Source: Rhodovibrionaceae bacterium
GTDB lineage: Bacteria; Pseudomonadota; Alphaproteobacteria; Kiloniellales; DSM-21159
Assembly (NCBI GenBank): GCA_028285215.1
Contig: JANQPZ010000212.1
Span: 1 to 39,652 of the forward strand
Direction: 5' to 3'
DNA length: 39,652 nt
Position numbers and translations under genes: made by a program. Position 1 is the stretch's first letter. Every line of letters starts with the position of its first letter. The notes under the pieces are model-generated. The model did not search any database, was not told where the DNA came from, and worked only from the letters and a program-made list of their open reading frames with translations. Positions 32,694-39,652 of this stretch are shown here, in pieces.

Positions 32694-33405
32694 AGACGGT
32701 TTCGATCAGGGGAACGAAGGCGACAGGGAGGACATCCCGCTTCGAGACCACGCCGTGGAGGTCTCTCTCGATCAGATGGAGCCGCTGCGACGGCGTGCCG
32801 AAGAGGCTGCCGAGGGATCCGCCCTCGGCAACCGGACACACCAGCGCACCGCCTGGTGCGAGTTGCTCGATCAGCGCCGGCGGCACCCGACGCGCAGCGG
32901 CGGCCGTGACGAGTATGCCGTCGAAGGGGGCAGCCTCGGGCCAGCCGCGCGCGCCGTCGCCGAGGCGCAGGTGGATCCCTGGATAGCCGATGCCCTGCAG
33001 CCTTCGCCGGGCGCTGGCATAGAGATCCGGCACCGATTCGATGGACCAGACCTCCGCACCCAGTTCCGCCAGAACCGCGGCCTGATAACCGCAGCCGGTA
33101 CCGACCTCCAGCACCCGCTTGCCGGCCCCGGCGCCGCTGAGATCGCTCATCAGCGCGACGATGAAGGGCTGGCTGATGGTTTGGGCGCAACCGATCGGCA
33201 GCGGCCGGTTCGCATAGGCCTCGGCCGCGTCCTCCGGGGCGACGAAACTCTCGCGTGGAACCCGGTCGAGAGCCTTCAGGACCTCCGGACGCAGCTTCGA
33301 CCGCCCGGTCCAGCCCGCGGCTTCCGCCGCTTCCTGCACGATTTCTTCCAGCATCTTCGCACGTGCTGCCGCGAAGCTGTCGTCCGACTCGGCCTCGTGC
33401 TGCAT
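32692..33405 (-). CDS. pcm: Protein-L-isoaspartate O-methyltransferase
   Basis: A 237-residue AdoMet-dependent methyltransferase that repairs isoaspartyl residues in aged proteins. RPEVLKALDRVPRESFVAPE and YANRPLPIGCAQTISQPFIVALM are the N-terminal family motifs; motif I is VLEVGTGCGYQAAVLAEL; later FDGILVTAAAARRVPPALIEQLAPGGALV matches the post-motif region. ATG 33405 with GGGAG about 9 nt upstream is favoured over an in-frame start at 33477. A 162-bp truncated copy of its 3' end lies at 15403-15564. The stop overlaps the hairpin shared with pdxY. It is divergent from htpG. Confidence 0.95.
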   Translation of the reverse strand: MQHEAESDDSFAAARAKMLEEIVQEAAEAAGWTGRSKLRPEVLKALDRVPRESFVAPEDAAEAYANRPLPIGCAQTISQPFIVALMSDLSGAGAGKRVLEVGTGCGYQAAVLAELGAEVWSIESVPDLYASARRRLQGIGYPGIHLRLGDGARGWPEAAPFDGILVTAAAARRVPPALIEQLAPGGALVCPVAEGGSLGSLFGTPSQRLHLIERDLHGVVSKRDVLPVAFVPLIETV

Positions 33406-33452
33406 TGGCGAAGCTCCCCACACCGTCCTGGCGATGCCCGTGCGACGCCGGT

Positions 33453-33479
33453 CTTGCAGGCGACGGGCCATCCCCACAT
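33453..33479 (+). promoter_or_regulatory. Candidate heat-shock (RpoH-type) promoter of htpG
   Basis: CTTGCA (33453-33458), 13-nt spacer, CCCCACAT (33472-33479). The E. coli sigma-32 consensus is CTTGAAA, 13-14 nt, CCCCATNT; the alphaproteobacterial one starts with CTTG too. It lies in the pcm/htpG spacer and would give a leader of about 130 nt. The chaperone target makes it plausible; unverified. Confidence 0.5.
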
Positions 33480-33556
33480 ATCAAGCGGCGGTTCAGGCTT
33501 CGGATACTTCCGACCTTGTCCGCCCGCTGCCAGGGTCGCCGGGACCGGACCCCCGA

Positions 33557-33587
33557 CACAAGCAAGAAACCCGGCACAAGCAAGAAA
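33557..33587 (+). repeat. Direct repeat in the htpG leader
   Basis: CACAAGCAAGAAA occurs at 33557-33569 and again at 33575-33587, period 18 nt, 30 nt before the htpG ATG. The A-rich repeat lies just upstream of the ribosome site. Function unknown. Confidence 0.7.
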
Positions 33588-33616
33588 AGCGACGCCGCTA
33601 AAGGATCGAAGGTCTT

Positions 33617-35560
33617 ATGTCAGACGCCGTACCCGGAACCGACAAGTCCGCCGGCAAATCCGATGCCGAGCCTGCGACTCGCGCCTTCCAGGCCGAAGTC
33701 AGCCGTCTGTTGGACATTGTCGCCAACGCGCTCTACTCGAACCGCGACATCTTTCTGCGTGAGTTGATCTCCAATGGCGCCGACGCGTGCGACCGCCTGC
33801 GCTACCTGGCGCTGACGGAGCCCGAGCTGCTGAGCGGAGACTCGGACTTCGGCGTCGAGCTGCGGCCGGATGCGGCGAACCGGCGGTTGGAGATCCGCGA
33901 CAGCGGCGTCGGGATGAACCGCGACGAACTGATCGAGAACCTGGGCACCATCGCCCATTCGGGCTCCGCCAAGTTTCTCAGCCAGCTCGGCGACAAGAAA
34001 ACGGAGGTGGACCTGATCGGCCAGTTCGGCGTCGGCTTCTATTCGGCCTTCATGGTGGCGGACAGGGTCGAAGTCTTCACGCGGCGGGCTGGCGAGCAGC
34101 ACGGCTGGCGCTGGGAAAGCGACGGTCGCAGCGGCTTCACTGTCGAGGAGAGCGAAGACGCACCGCTCCGAGGGACGCGCATCCTGCTTCATCTCAAAGA
34201 GGATGCCGGCGACTACGCCGAGCCGCAGCGCCTGCGGCACATCGTCAAGACCTACAGCGACCATATCTCGGTGGCCGTCAAGCTGGTCGCTGGGGACGAG
34301 GAGCCCGAGACGCTGAATGCGGCCGGCGCACTCTGGGCCCGTCCGAAGAGCGAGATCACGGAAGAGCAGTACAAGCAGTTCTATCACGACACCGCCCATG
34401 CCTTCGACGCACCCTGGCATACGCTGCACTTCAAGGCGGAGGGCATGATCGAGTACAGCGGCCTGCTCTTCATCCCGAGCACCCGGCCGCTCGACCTCTT
34501 CGATCCCGGCCGCCGCGGCGGCGTCAAGCTCTATGTCAAGCGTGTCTTCATCACCGACGACTGCACCGAGGTGGTACCGACCTGGCTGCGGTTCCTGCGC
34601 GGCGTGGTCGACTCCGAGGATCTGCCGCTCAACGTCAGTCGTGAACTGCTACAGAACAATCCGGTCTTGGCCAAAATCCGCCAGGGCCTGACGAAGCGGG
34701 TGCTGTCGGAGCTGGAGAAGAAGGCGGAGAAGGCGCCCGAAGCCTACATCGCCTTTTGGGAGAGTTTCGGCCCGGTGCTGAAGGAAGGGCTTTATGAGGA
34801 CAGCGGCCAGGATGAGACCCTGCTGAAGCTGGCGCGCTTCAAGTCCACGACGTCGGATCTTGGCGAAGGCTCCGGCGATGGCGGATGGACGACCCTGGCC
34901 GACTACGCGACCCGCATGCCCGAGGGGCAGGAAGCCATCTACATTCTGGCCGGCGACGATCTGGAGCAGCTGGCCCGCAGTCCGCAACTCGAAGGCTTCC
35001 GGGCCAAAGGCATCGAGGTGCTGCTGCTGACCGACCCGATCGACGAATTCTGGACCGTGCGCGTCGGCGCCTATCAGGACAAGCCCTTCCGCTCGGTCAC
35101 GCGGGCCGGCGCGGAACTCGACGAGATCGGCAAGGACGAGGAGTCAGAGGACAAATCCGCGGAAGACGCGGGCGGTGGGAACGAAGCCTTGCTGGCGATG
35201 CTGCGGCTCTCGCTTCAGGGCAAGGTCAAGGACGTGCGTGCCTCCAAACGGCTGACCGACAGCCCGGTCTGTCTGGTGGCCGACGAGGGCGACATAGACC
35301 TGCATCTGGCGCGCCTGCTGAAGCAACATCAACGCCTGGACGATACGCCGACGCGCATTCTGGAGCTCAACCCCAAGCACCCTTTGGTCGCGGCCCTGTC
35401 GGAGACCGCAACCGCGGGACAGGCGGGTGCAGGCGGAACCATCGAGGACGTGGGGCTGCTGCTGCTCGACCAAGCCCGCATTCTGGAGGGTGAGCCGCCG
35501 CTGGACCCGGCGGCCTTCTCCCGGCGCTTGGCTGATCTCGTGGCGAAGGGCCTCGGCTAG
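33617..35560 (+). CDS. htpG: Molecular chaperone HtpG (Hsp90)
   Basis: A 647-residue Hsp90. The N-terminal GHKL ATPase domain shows FQAEVSRLLDIVANALYSN, REVISNGADACDRLRY-type RELISNGADACDRL, DSGVGMNRDELIENLGTIAHSG and QFGVGFYSAFMVADRV. The middle domain has PTWLRFLRGVVDSEDLPLNVSRE, followed by the C-terminal dimerisation part. It folds client proteins in the cytoplasm under stress. The frame is closed upstream by a TAA, so ATG 33617 is the first possible ATG. A heat-shock-type promoter is seen about 140 nt upstream. The stop TAG is part of a CTAGAGCAGGATCA element. Confidence 0.98.
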   Translation: MSDAVPGTDKSAGKSDAEPATRAFQAEVSRLLDIVANALYSNRDIFLRELISNGADACDRLRYLALTEPELLSGDSDFGVELRPDAANRRLEIRDSGVGMNRDELIENLGTIAHSGSAKFLSQLGDKKTEVDLIGQFGVGFYSAFMVADRVEVFTRRAGEQHGWRWESDGRSGFTVEESEDAPLRGTRILLHLKEDAGDYAEPQRLRHIVKTYSDHISVAVKLVAGDEEPETLNAAGALWARPKSEITEEQYKQFYHDTAHAFDAPWHTLHFKAEGMIEYSGLLFIPSTRPLDLFDPGRRGGVKLYVKRVFITDDCTEVVPTWLRFLRGVVDSEDLPLNVSRELLQNNPVLAKIRQGLTKRVLSELEKKAEKAPEAYIAFWESFGPVLKEGLYEDSGQDETLLKLARFKSTTSDLGEGSGDGGWTTLADYATRMPEGQEAIYILAGDDLEQLARSPQLEGFRAKGIEVLLLTDPIDEFWTVRVGAYQDKPFRSVTRAGAELDEIGKDEESEDKSAEDAGGGNEALLAMLRLSLQGKVKDVRASKRLTDSPVCLVADEGDIDLHLARLLKQHQRLDDTPTRILELNPKHPLVAALSETATAGQAGAGGTIEDVGLLLLDQARILEGEPPLDPAAFSRRLADLVAKGLG

Positions 35561-35570
35561 AGCAGGATCA
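35557..35570 (+). repeat. CTAGAGCAGG-type element at the htpG end
   Basis: CTAGAGCAGGATCA overlapping the htpG stop (35558-35560), in the 24-nt spacer before the convergent TlpA gene. Confidence 0.65.
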
Positions 35571-35584
35571 CCTTCTGGAGTGTC

Positions 35585-36214
35585 TTACTGCGCCGCCTGC
35601 TGCTGTCGCTGCGGTTGCGCGATGTAGTGGCGGATCAGCGCCTTGGCATCCTCGCCAGCCCAGTCGTAGGCGCCTTGCATGGCCCCGACCACCTGACCGT
35701 TGCGGTCGATCAGATAGCTGCTGGGCAGGCCGCGCACGTCCAGGTCGCGGGCGATGGCACCTTTGGGGTCCAGGTAGACGGCAAGGTGATCCAGCTGCAG
35801 GTCGATGAAGAAGGGCTCGACCTGGTTCAGCCCGCCGCGGTCGACGGAGATCGCCACCACCTGCAGGCCTTCCTCGGCCAGATCCGCCTGCAGTTGATCG
35901 AGCGAGGGCATCTCGTGAACGCAGGGTGCGCACCAGGTCGCCCAGAAATTGACCAATACCACCTCGCCGACGAAGTCATCGAGGCTGACGCCGTGTTCCC
36001 TGTCGTCGCGAACCACCTGGAAATCCCGCTCCGGCGCGGCAACGGGGGGCTGCAGTTGGACCCACAGGTCCTGCAAGCCCGGGCTCAAGGGCGGCGCCTC
36101 GGCGCGCAGCGAACCGGCGGGCGACAGAGCGAGAACGCCGGCAAAGACGGCAGGTGCAATCAGCGACAGCCTGGCCGCCGGCTCCAGGAAAGCCTTTCCA
36201 AGTCGCAGGGTCAT
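35585..36214 (-). CDS. TlpA-family thiol:disulfide reductase
   Basis: A 209-residue exported thioredoxin-fold protein. After a signal sequence ([22 protein letters not shown]) the fold contains [20 protein letters not shown] with the WCAPC active site, [12 protein letters not shown] and the cis-Pro loop [15 protein letters not shown]. This matches TlpA/ResA reductases that keep periplasmic thiols reduced, for instance for cytochrome c or copper-centre maturation. Partners are not visible here. ATG 36214 is favoured over TTG 36232; the start lies 17 nt from the divergent argH start, so promoters must overlap. The TlpA-argH-lysA order is familiar from other alphaproteobacteria. Confidence 0.92.
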   Translation of the reverse strand: MTLRLGKAFLEPAARLSLIAPAVFAGVLALSPAGSLRAEAPPLSPGLQDLWVQLQPPVAAPERDFQVVRDDREHGVSLDDFVGEVVLVNFWATWCAPCVHEMPSLDQLQADLAEEGLQVVAISVDRGGLNQVEPFFIDLQLDHLAVYLDPKGAIARDLDVRGLPSSYLIDRNGQVVGAMQGAYDWAGEDAKALIRHYIAQPQRQQQAAQ

Positions 36215-36231
36215 TCGGTACAGGTCTCCCA

Positions 36232-37650
36232 ATGAGCGACAAACGCAACCAGAGCAGCTCCGCCGCCCCCGCCGCCAACTCCATGTGGGGCGGACGCTTC
36301 GCCGTGGGACCGGACGAGGCGATGGAGCGGATCAACGCGTCGATCGACTTCGATCGGCGCTTCTACCGCGAAGACATCGCCGCCTCGCAGGCCCATGCCG
36401 CGATGCTGGTCGCGCAAGGGATCGTCTCGGCGGAAGATGGCGATGCCATCCATCGGGGTCTAGAGCAGGTTCTTCAAGAGATCGAGAGCGGGACCTTCGC
36501 CTTCTCCGCCGCCCTCGAAGACATCCACATGAACGTCGAGGCCCGGCTGGCCGAGTTGATCGGCACGCCGGCAGGCCGTCTGCACACGGCGCGCAGCCGC
36601 AACGACCAGGTGGCAACCGACTTCCGGCTCTGGCTGCGCGGCGCCGTCGATGCCCTGGACGCGCAGGTGCGGGACCTTCAGGCAGCGCTGATCGGTCAGG
36701 CCGAGGCCGAGGCAGCCACGATCATGCCGGGCTATACGCACCTGCAAGCGGCCCAGCCGGTGACTTTCGGTCATCATCTGCTGGCCTATGTCGAGATGCT
36801 GGGGCGCGACCGCGGGCGCCTGACCGACTGCCGTAAGCGAATCAACGAGTCTCCGCTGGGTGCTGCGGCCTTGGCCGGCACCTCCTTCCCCATCGACCGT
36901 CACGCGACAGCCGCCGCCTTGCGCTTCGAGCGGCCTCTGGCCAACTCGCTGGACGCCGTTTCGGCCCGCGACTTTGCCATCGAGTTCCTAGCCGCCGGGT
37001 CGATCCTGGCGGTCCATCTCTCGCGGCTGGCAGAAGAGTTGGTGCTCTGGTGTTCCCAGGGCTTTGCCTTCGTGACGCTGTCCGACGCCTTCACCACCGG
37101 CAGCTCGATCATGCCGCAAAAGAAGAATCCCGATGCCGCCGAGTTGGTACGCGGCAAGGCGGGACGGGTGATCGGTGCGCTGACAACGCTTCTGGTGGTG
37201 ATCAAGGGCCTGCCGATGACCTACGGCAAGGACATGCAGGAAGATAAGGAGCCGGTGTTCGAGGCGGCGGATACGCTCGGTCTCTGCCTGCTGGCCATGA
37301 CCGGCATGATCCGCGACCTGAAGGCGGACCGGGCGGCCATGTCCGCGGCCTGCAGTTCGGGCTTCCTGACGGCGACAGATCTGGCCGACTGGCTGGTCAG
37401 GGCGGCTGGCTTGCCGTTCCGGGAAGCGCACCATGTGACGGGCCGCCTGGTCAAGCTGGCCGAGGATGGAGGCTGCGATCTGGCCGATCTGTCCCTGGAG
37501 CAGATGCAGGCTGTGGACGGACGCATTACGGACGACGTCTTTTCCGTCCTGACGGTGGAGCGCGCGACGGCCAGCCGCAGCTCTTTCGGCGGCACGGCGC
37601 CGGAACAAGTGCGCGCCGCAGCGACACAGGCAAGGGAGCGTTTCCTATGA
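36232..37650 (+). CDS. argH: Argininosuccinate lyase
   Basis: A 472-residue fumarase/aspartase-superfamily enzyme that splits argininosuccinate into arginine and fumarate. [24 protein letters not shown] near the N-terminus, [12 protein letters not shown], the catalytic TAPGYTHLQ-type [18 protein letters not shown], and the family signature [20 protein letters not shown] are all visible. ATG 36232 gives a short Ser/Ala-rich lead-in before MWGGRF, common in relatives. The stop overlaps the lipoprotein start (ATGA). It is the first gene of the run argH-lipoprotein-lysA-TIGR02302. Confidence 0.97.
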   Translation: MSDKRNQSSSAAPAANSMWGGRFAVGPDEAMERINASIDFDRRFYREDIAASQAHAAMLVAQGIVSAEDGDAIHRGLEQVLQEIESGTFAFSAALEDIHMNVEARLAELIGTPAGRLHTARSRNDQVATDFRLWLRGAVDALDAQVRDLQAALIGQAEAEAATIMPGYTHLQAAQPVTFGHHLLAYVEMLGRDRGRLTDCRKRINESPLGAAALAGTSFPIDRHATAAALRFERPLANSLDAVSARDFAIEFLAAGSILAVHLSRLAEELVLWCSQGFAFVTLSDAFTTGSSIMPQKKNPDAAELVRGKAGRVIGALTTLLVVIKGLPMTYGKDMQEDKEPVFEAADTLGLCLLAMTGMIRDLKADRAAMSAACSSGFLTATDLADWLVRAAGLPFREAHHVTGRLVKLAEDGGCDLADLSLEQMQAVDGRITDDVFSVLTVERATASRSSFGGTAPEQVRAAATQARERFL

Positions 37651-37919
37651 TCCGACGGTTGCCTTTTCCCCTGTCGGTCCCCTTGGCATTGGGGGCTGTC
37701 CTGCTGCTGGTCGGCTGCGGCGTGAAGAATCCGCCGGAGGTTCCGCAGAACGCCGGCCCGGAGTGGGTTCTGCCCTATTCCGGCCTCTATGGCGGCGGCT
37801 ATCGGGACGAGAGCGGCAGGGTGGTGGTCGACAGCCCGCCGACGGCCTACTTTCCCGGGACCGAAGATCCGAGCCGGCCAAGTGGCGGCACGCTGACCTT
37901 CCCCATGCCGAACCAGTAG
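37647..37919 (+). CDS. Small LptM-like lipoprotein
   Basis: A 90-residue lipoprotein: [22 protein letters not shown] with a lipobox LVGC (Cys 24), then [10 protein letters not shown] and a Tyr/Gly-rich short body ([13 protein letters not shown]). The CGxK start of the mature part resembles the LptM/YifL group, which assists LptD maturation. The gene is coupled to argH by a 4-nt overlap and is 14 nt before the lysA start; a small lipoprotein between argH and lysA is a recurring arrangement in alphaproteobacteria, and YifL-type genes sit beside dapF in E. coli. The function in this organism is inferred. Confidence 0.8.
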   Translation: MIRRLPFPLSVPLALGAVLLLVGCGVKNPPEVPQNAGPEWVLPYSGLYGGGYRDESGRVVVDSPPTAYFPGTEDPSRPSGGTLTFPMPNQ

Positions 37920-37933
37920 GACCCTGTCAGCCT

Positions 37934-39256
37934 TTGCGTGGTGTTTTTCATTACCGTGATGGTCGCCTGTCGGCCGGTCCGGTGGCGCTCGCCGAGATCG
38001 CGGCGGCCGTCGGCACGCCGGCATTCGTCTACTCGGCCGATGCGATCGTCGCACGCTACCGCGCCATGACCGGCGCGCTGGTCGCCGAGGGGTTGGATGC
38101 GACGGTCTGCTACGCGGTCAAGGCGAACCCCCATTTGGCCGTCGTCAGCACTCTGGCGCGCGAAGGGGCCGGTGCGGACGTGGTCAGCGAGGGCGAGTTG
38201 CTGCGCGCGCAGGCAGCGGGCATCCCCGGGCAGCGCACGGTGTTCGCCGGGGTCGGCAAGACCGAAGCGGAGATGGCGGCCGGGCTCGAAGCCGGCATTC
38301 TGCAGTTCAATGTGGAGTCCGAGGTCGAGCTGCGGACCCTGGACCGCGTGGCGCGCGACAAGGGGCTGCGTGCCCCGGTTTCCCTGCGGATTAACCCGGA
38401 CGTGGACGCGCGCACCCACGCCAAGATCACCACCGGGACCTCCGAGAACAAGTTCGGCATCGACCATGCGCAGGCCGGGGCGATCGCCCGCCAGGCGGCG
38501 GATCTGCCGGGAATCGATCTGACCGGCCTGGCGGTGCACATCGGGTCGCAGCTGGTCGACCTGGCGCCCTACGCCCTGGCCTTCGAGAAGCTGGCCCAGC
38601 TCTTTGCCGAGCTGCGGACGGCCGGTCTGCCGCTGCAGCGGCTCGATCTGGGCGGCGGTATCGGTATCTCCTACCGCGACGAGCAGCCGCCGGAGGTTGC
38701 CGACTATGCGCGGGTCGCGGCGCGGGCCGTTAGGGATCTCGGCGTCCCGGTGATCTTCGAGCCGGGCCGCTGGATGGTCGGCGATGCCGGCGTGCTGCTG
38801 ACGCGTGTGGTCTTCGTGAAGCAAGGCGTGAAGAAGCGCTTCGTGATCGTCGACGCAGCGATGAACGACCTGATCCGCCCGACGCTCTACGATGCCTGGC
38901 ACGACATCCTGCCGCTGGCGCGACCGGCGCCAGAGGCTCCCAGCCAGCCGGTCGATATCGTCGGGCCGATCTGCGAAAGCGGCGACCTCTTCGCCACCGA
39001 CCGGGCCCTGCCGCCGGTTCGACCGGGCGACCTGCTCGCGATTTGTTCAGCAGGAGCCTATGGCGCAACCATGGCTTCGACCTATAATTCACGGCTGCCG
39101 GCGCCCGAGATCCTGGTCGCGGGGGCCGACTGGGCCGTGATCAAGGCGCGCCCGGATCACGCCACATTGCTGGCGCAGGAATCTCTGCCGGCATGGTTGG
39201 CGCCGGAGGCCGACCAGGAGGAGCCGCTGCACGCGGGGTCGCGAGCGGCTTCCTGA
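37934..39256 (+). CDS. lysA: Diaminopimelate decarboxylase
   Basis: A 440-residue PLP enzyme (alanine racemase fold type III) making lysine from meso-diaminopimelate. TTG 37934 gives the expected N-terminus (VFHYRDGRLSAGPVALAEIA) and has AGGA 12 nt upstream; no in-frame ATG or GTG lies near it. Conserved motifs are VCYAVKANPHL with the PLP Lys, FNVESEVELRTL, HIGSQLVDLAPY, RLDLGGGIGISY, FEPGRWMVGDAG and GPICESGDLFA with the catalytic Cys. It ends in a variable basic tail. Together with asd it belongs to the lysine/DAP pathway. Confidence 0.96.
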   Translation: MRGVFHYRDGRLSAGPVALAEIAAAVGTPAFVYSADAIVARYRAMTGALVAEGLDATVCYAVKANPHLAVVSTLAREGAGADVVSEGELLRAQAAGIPGQRTVFAGVGKTEAEMAAGLEAGILQFNVESEVELRTLDRVARDKGLRAPVSLRINPDVDARTHAKITTGTSENKFGIDHAQAGAIARQAADLPGIDLTGLAVHIGSQLVDLAPYALAFEKLAQLFAELRTAGLPLQRLDLGGGIGISYRDEQPPEVADYARVAARAVRDLGVPVIFEPGRWMVGDAGVLLTRVVFVKQGVKKRFVIVDAAMNDLIRPTLYDAWHDILPLARPAPEAPSQPVDIVGPICESGDLFATDRALPPVRPGDLLAICSAGAYGATMASTYNSRLPAPEILVAGADWAVIKARPDHATLLAQESLPAWLAPEADQEEPLHAGSRAAS

Positions 39257-39312
39257 CGAGGCGCTGCCGAGGGCGCCGAGCGACTCCGCGCGTCGGATAA
39301 GGAGCGGCGGTG

Positions 39313-39652
39313 GTGCGTGACGATCTGCCAAACGGCTCTCCCCAGACTCCGCGACAGCGGCCGCCGGGCCTGACCTGGCGCCTGTGGCTGTCCGAATTGG
39401 CGCTGCTGGTCGAGAGCGTTTGGCCGCCGCTGTGGCCCGCCTTCGGCATTGTCGGACTGTTCCTGGTGGCCGCGCTGTTCGGTCTGCTGCCGGCGCTGCC
39501 GGCCTGGCTCCATGCACTCGCTCTGCTGGGTTTCCTCGCCGCGCTGTTCTGGACGCTGCGCCGGGCCGTCGGGCAAACGGAGATGCCAGGCGAAGGCTCG
39601 GCGCTCCGCCGACTGGAGCGCGACAGCGGTCTCGAGCATCGCCCCCTTTCGG
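39313..39652 (+). CDS. TIGR02302 (DUF4175) family protein, N-terminal part
   Basis: The window ends 113 codons into this frame. GTG 39313 follows AAGGAG with 8-nt spacing; GTG 39310 is an equal candidate. The visible part has a Pro/Arg-rich start, then two membrane helices (PAFGIVGLFLVAALFGLLPALP and LHALALLGFLAALFWTL) and a charged segment. The long TIGR02302/DUF4175 proteins of alphaproteobacteria begin with such a helical pair and follow lysA, which is the basis of the call. Function unknown. Confidence 0.75.
   Translation, partial: MRDDLPNGSPQTPRQRPPGLTWRLWLSELALLVESVWPPLWPAFGIVGLFLVAALFGLLPALPAWLHALALLGFLAALFWTLRRAVGQTEMPGEGSALRRLERDSGLEHRPLS

Noticed and set aside
36460-36475. CTAGAGCAGG match inside argH
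   Set aside because: It lies in conserved coding sequence (GLEQVL) and diverges after AGCAGG, so I treat it as chance rather than an element copy.

Overview
The window is high-GC chromosomal DNA from an alphaproteobacterium, most likely a Rhodospirillales relative. This placement is inferred from gene content and order: RNase E with a C-terminal GWW motif, aroQ-accB-accC-aat, a DUF2155 protein, the complex I assembly-type protein NDUFA12, a stand-alone MlaD, a Suv3-like helicase followed by an S4 protein, and argH-lipoprotein-lysA-TIGR02302. I see no phage genes, transposases, CRISPR arrays, rRNAs or tRNAs. Almost all of it is ordinary core genome, densely packed with start/stop overlaps.

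Layout. 1-315: 3' end of rne. 382-3827 (minus): a three-gene run of a GGT-fold lipoprotein, a PLP aminotransferase and a secreted DUF2807 protein. 3853-9263 (plus): M48 protease with repeats, DsbA-like oxidoreductase, aroQ, accB, accC, aat. 9267-11949: DUF2155 protein plus an 80-residue partner, an MscS channel, MlaD and NDUFA12. 12180-15326: SnoaL-like secreted protein, DUF6352 protein, Mpo1-like membrane protein, asd. 15327-15698: a spacer holding a truncated copy of the pcm 3' end. 15699-20519: Suv3-like helicase, S4 RNA-binding protein, def (minus) and rmuC. 20552-24478 (minus): creD, a His-rich small frame, a DUF4139 protein, recR. 24716-27449: an M16 protease pair, the first frameshifted. 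27660-29153: EamA transporter and PAS_5 protein. 29629-31676 (minus): MaoC-type hydratase and CitE-type lyase, which look like ethylmalonyl-CoA-pathway enzymes. 31794-35560: pyridoxal kinase, pcm, htpG. 35585-39652: TlpA-type thioredoxin divergent from argH, then an LptM-like lipoprotein, lysA and the start of a TIGR02302 protein.

Themes. The genes combine envelope protein quality control and redox (M48, DsbA, TlpA, M16 pair, MlaD, CreD), protein repair and turnover (Pcm, Aat, Def, HtpG), fatty-acid and amino-acid biosynthesis (AccBC, AroQ, Asd, ArgH, LysA) and RNA or DNA maintenance (RNase E, Suv3-like helicase, RecR, RmuC).

Points that stand out. (1) The GGT-like lipoprotein lacks the catalytic threonine and other active-site motifs of the family. 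(2) A 162-bp, about 89% identical copy of the 3' end of pcm sits 17 kb from pcm. (3) The first M16 protease is frameshifted at a perfect hairpin, while its old stop still overlaps the next start. (4) The Shine-Dalgarno of creD lies inside a 10-bp hairpin. (5) A family of CTAGAGC(A/G)-type palindromic elements lies at gene ends. (6) htpG has a heat-shock-type promoter candidate. I found no clear new multi-gene defence or mobile system. The nearest candidate for an undescribed unit is the GGT-like/aminotransferase/DUF2807 operon.
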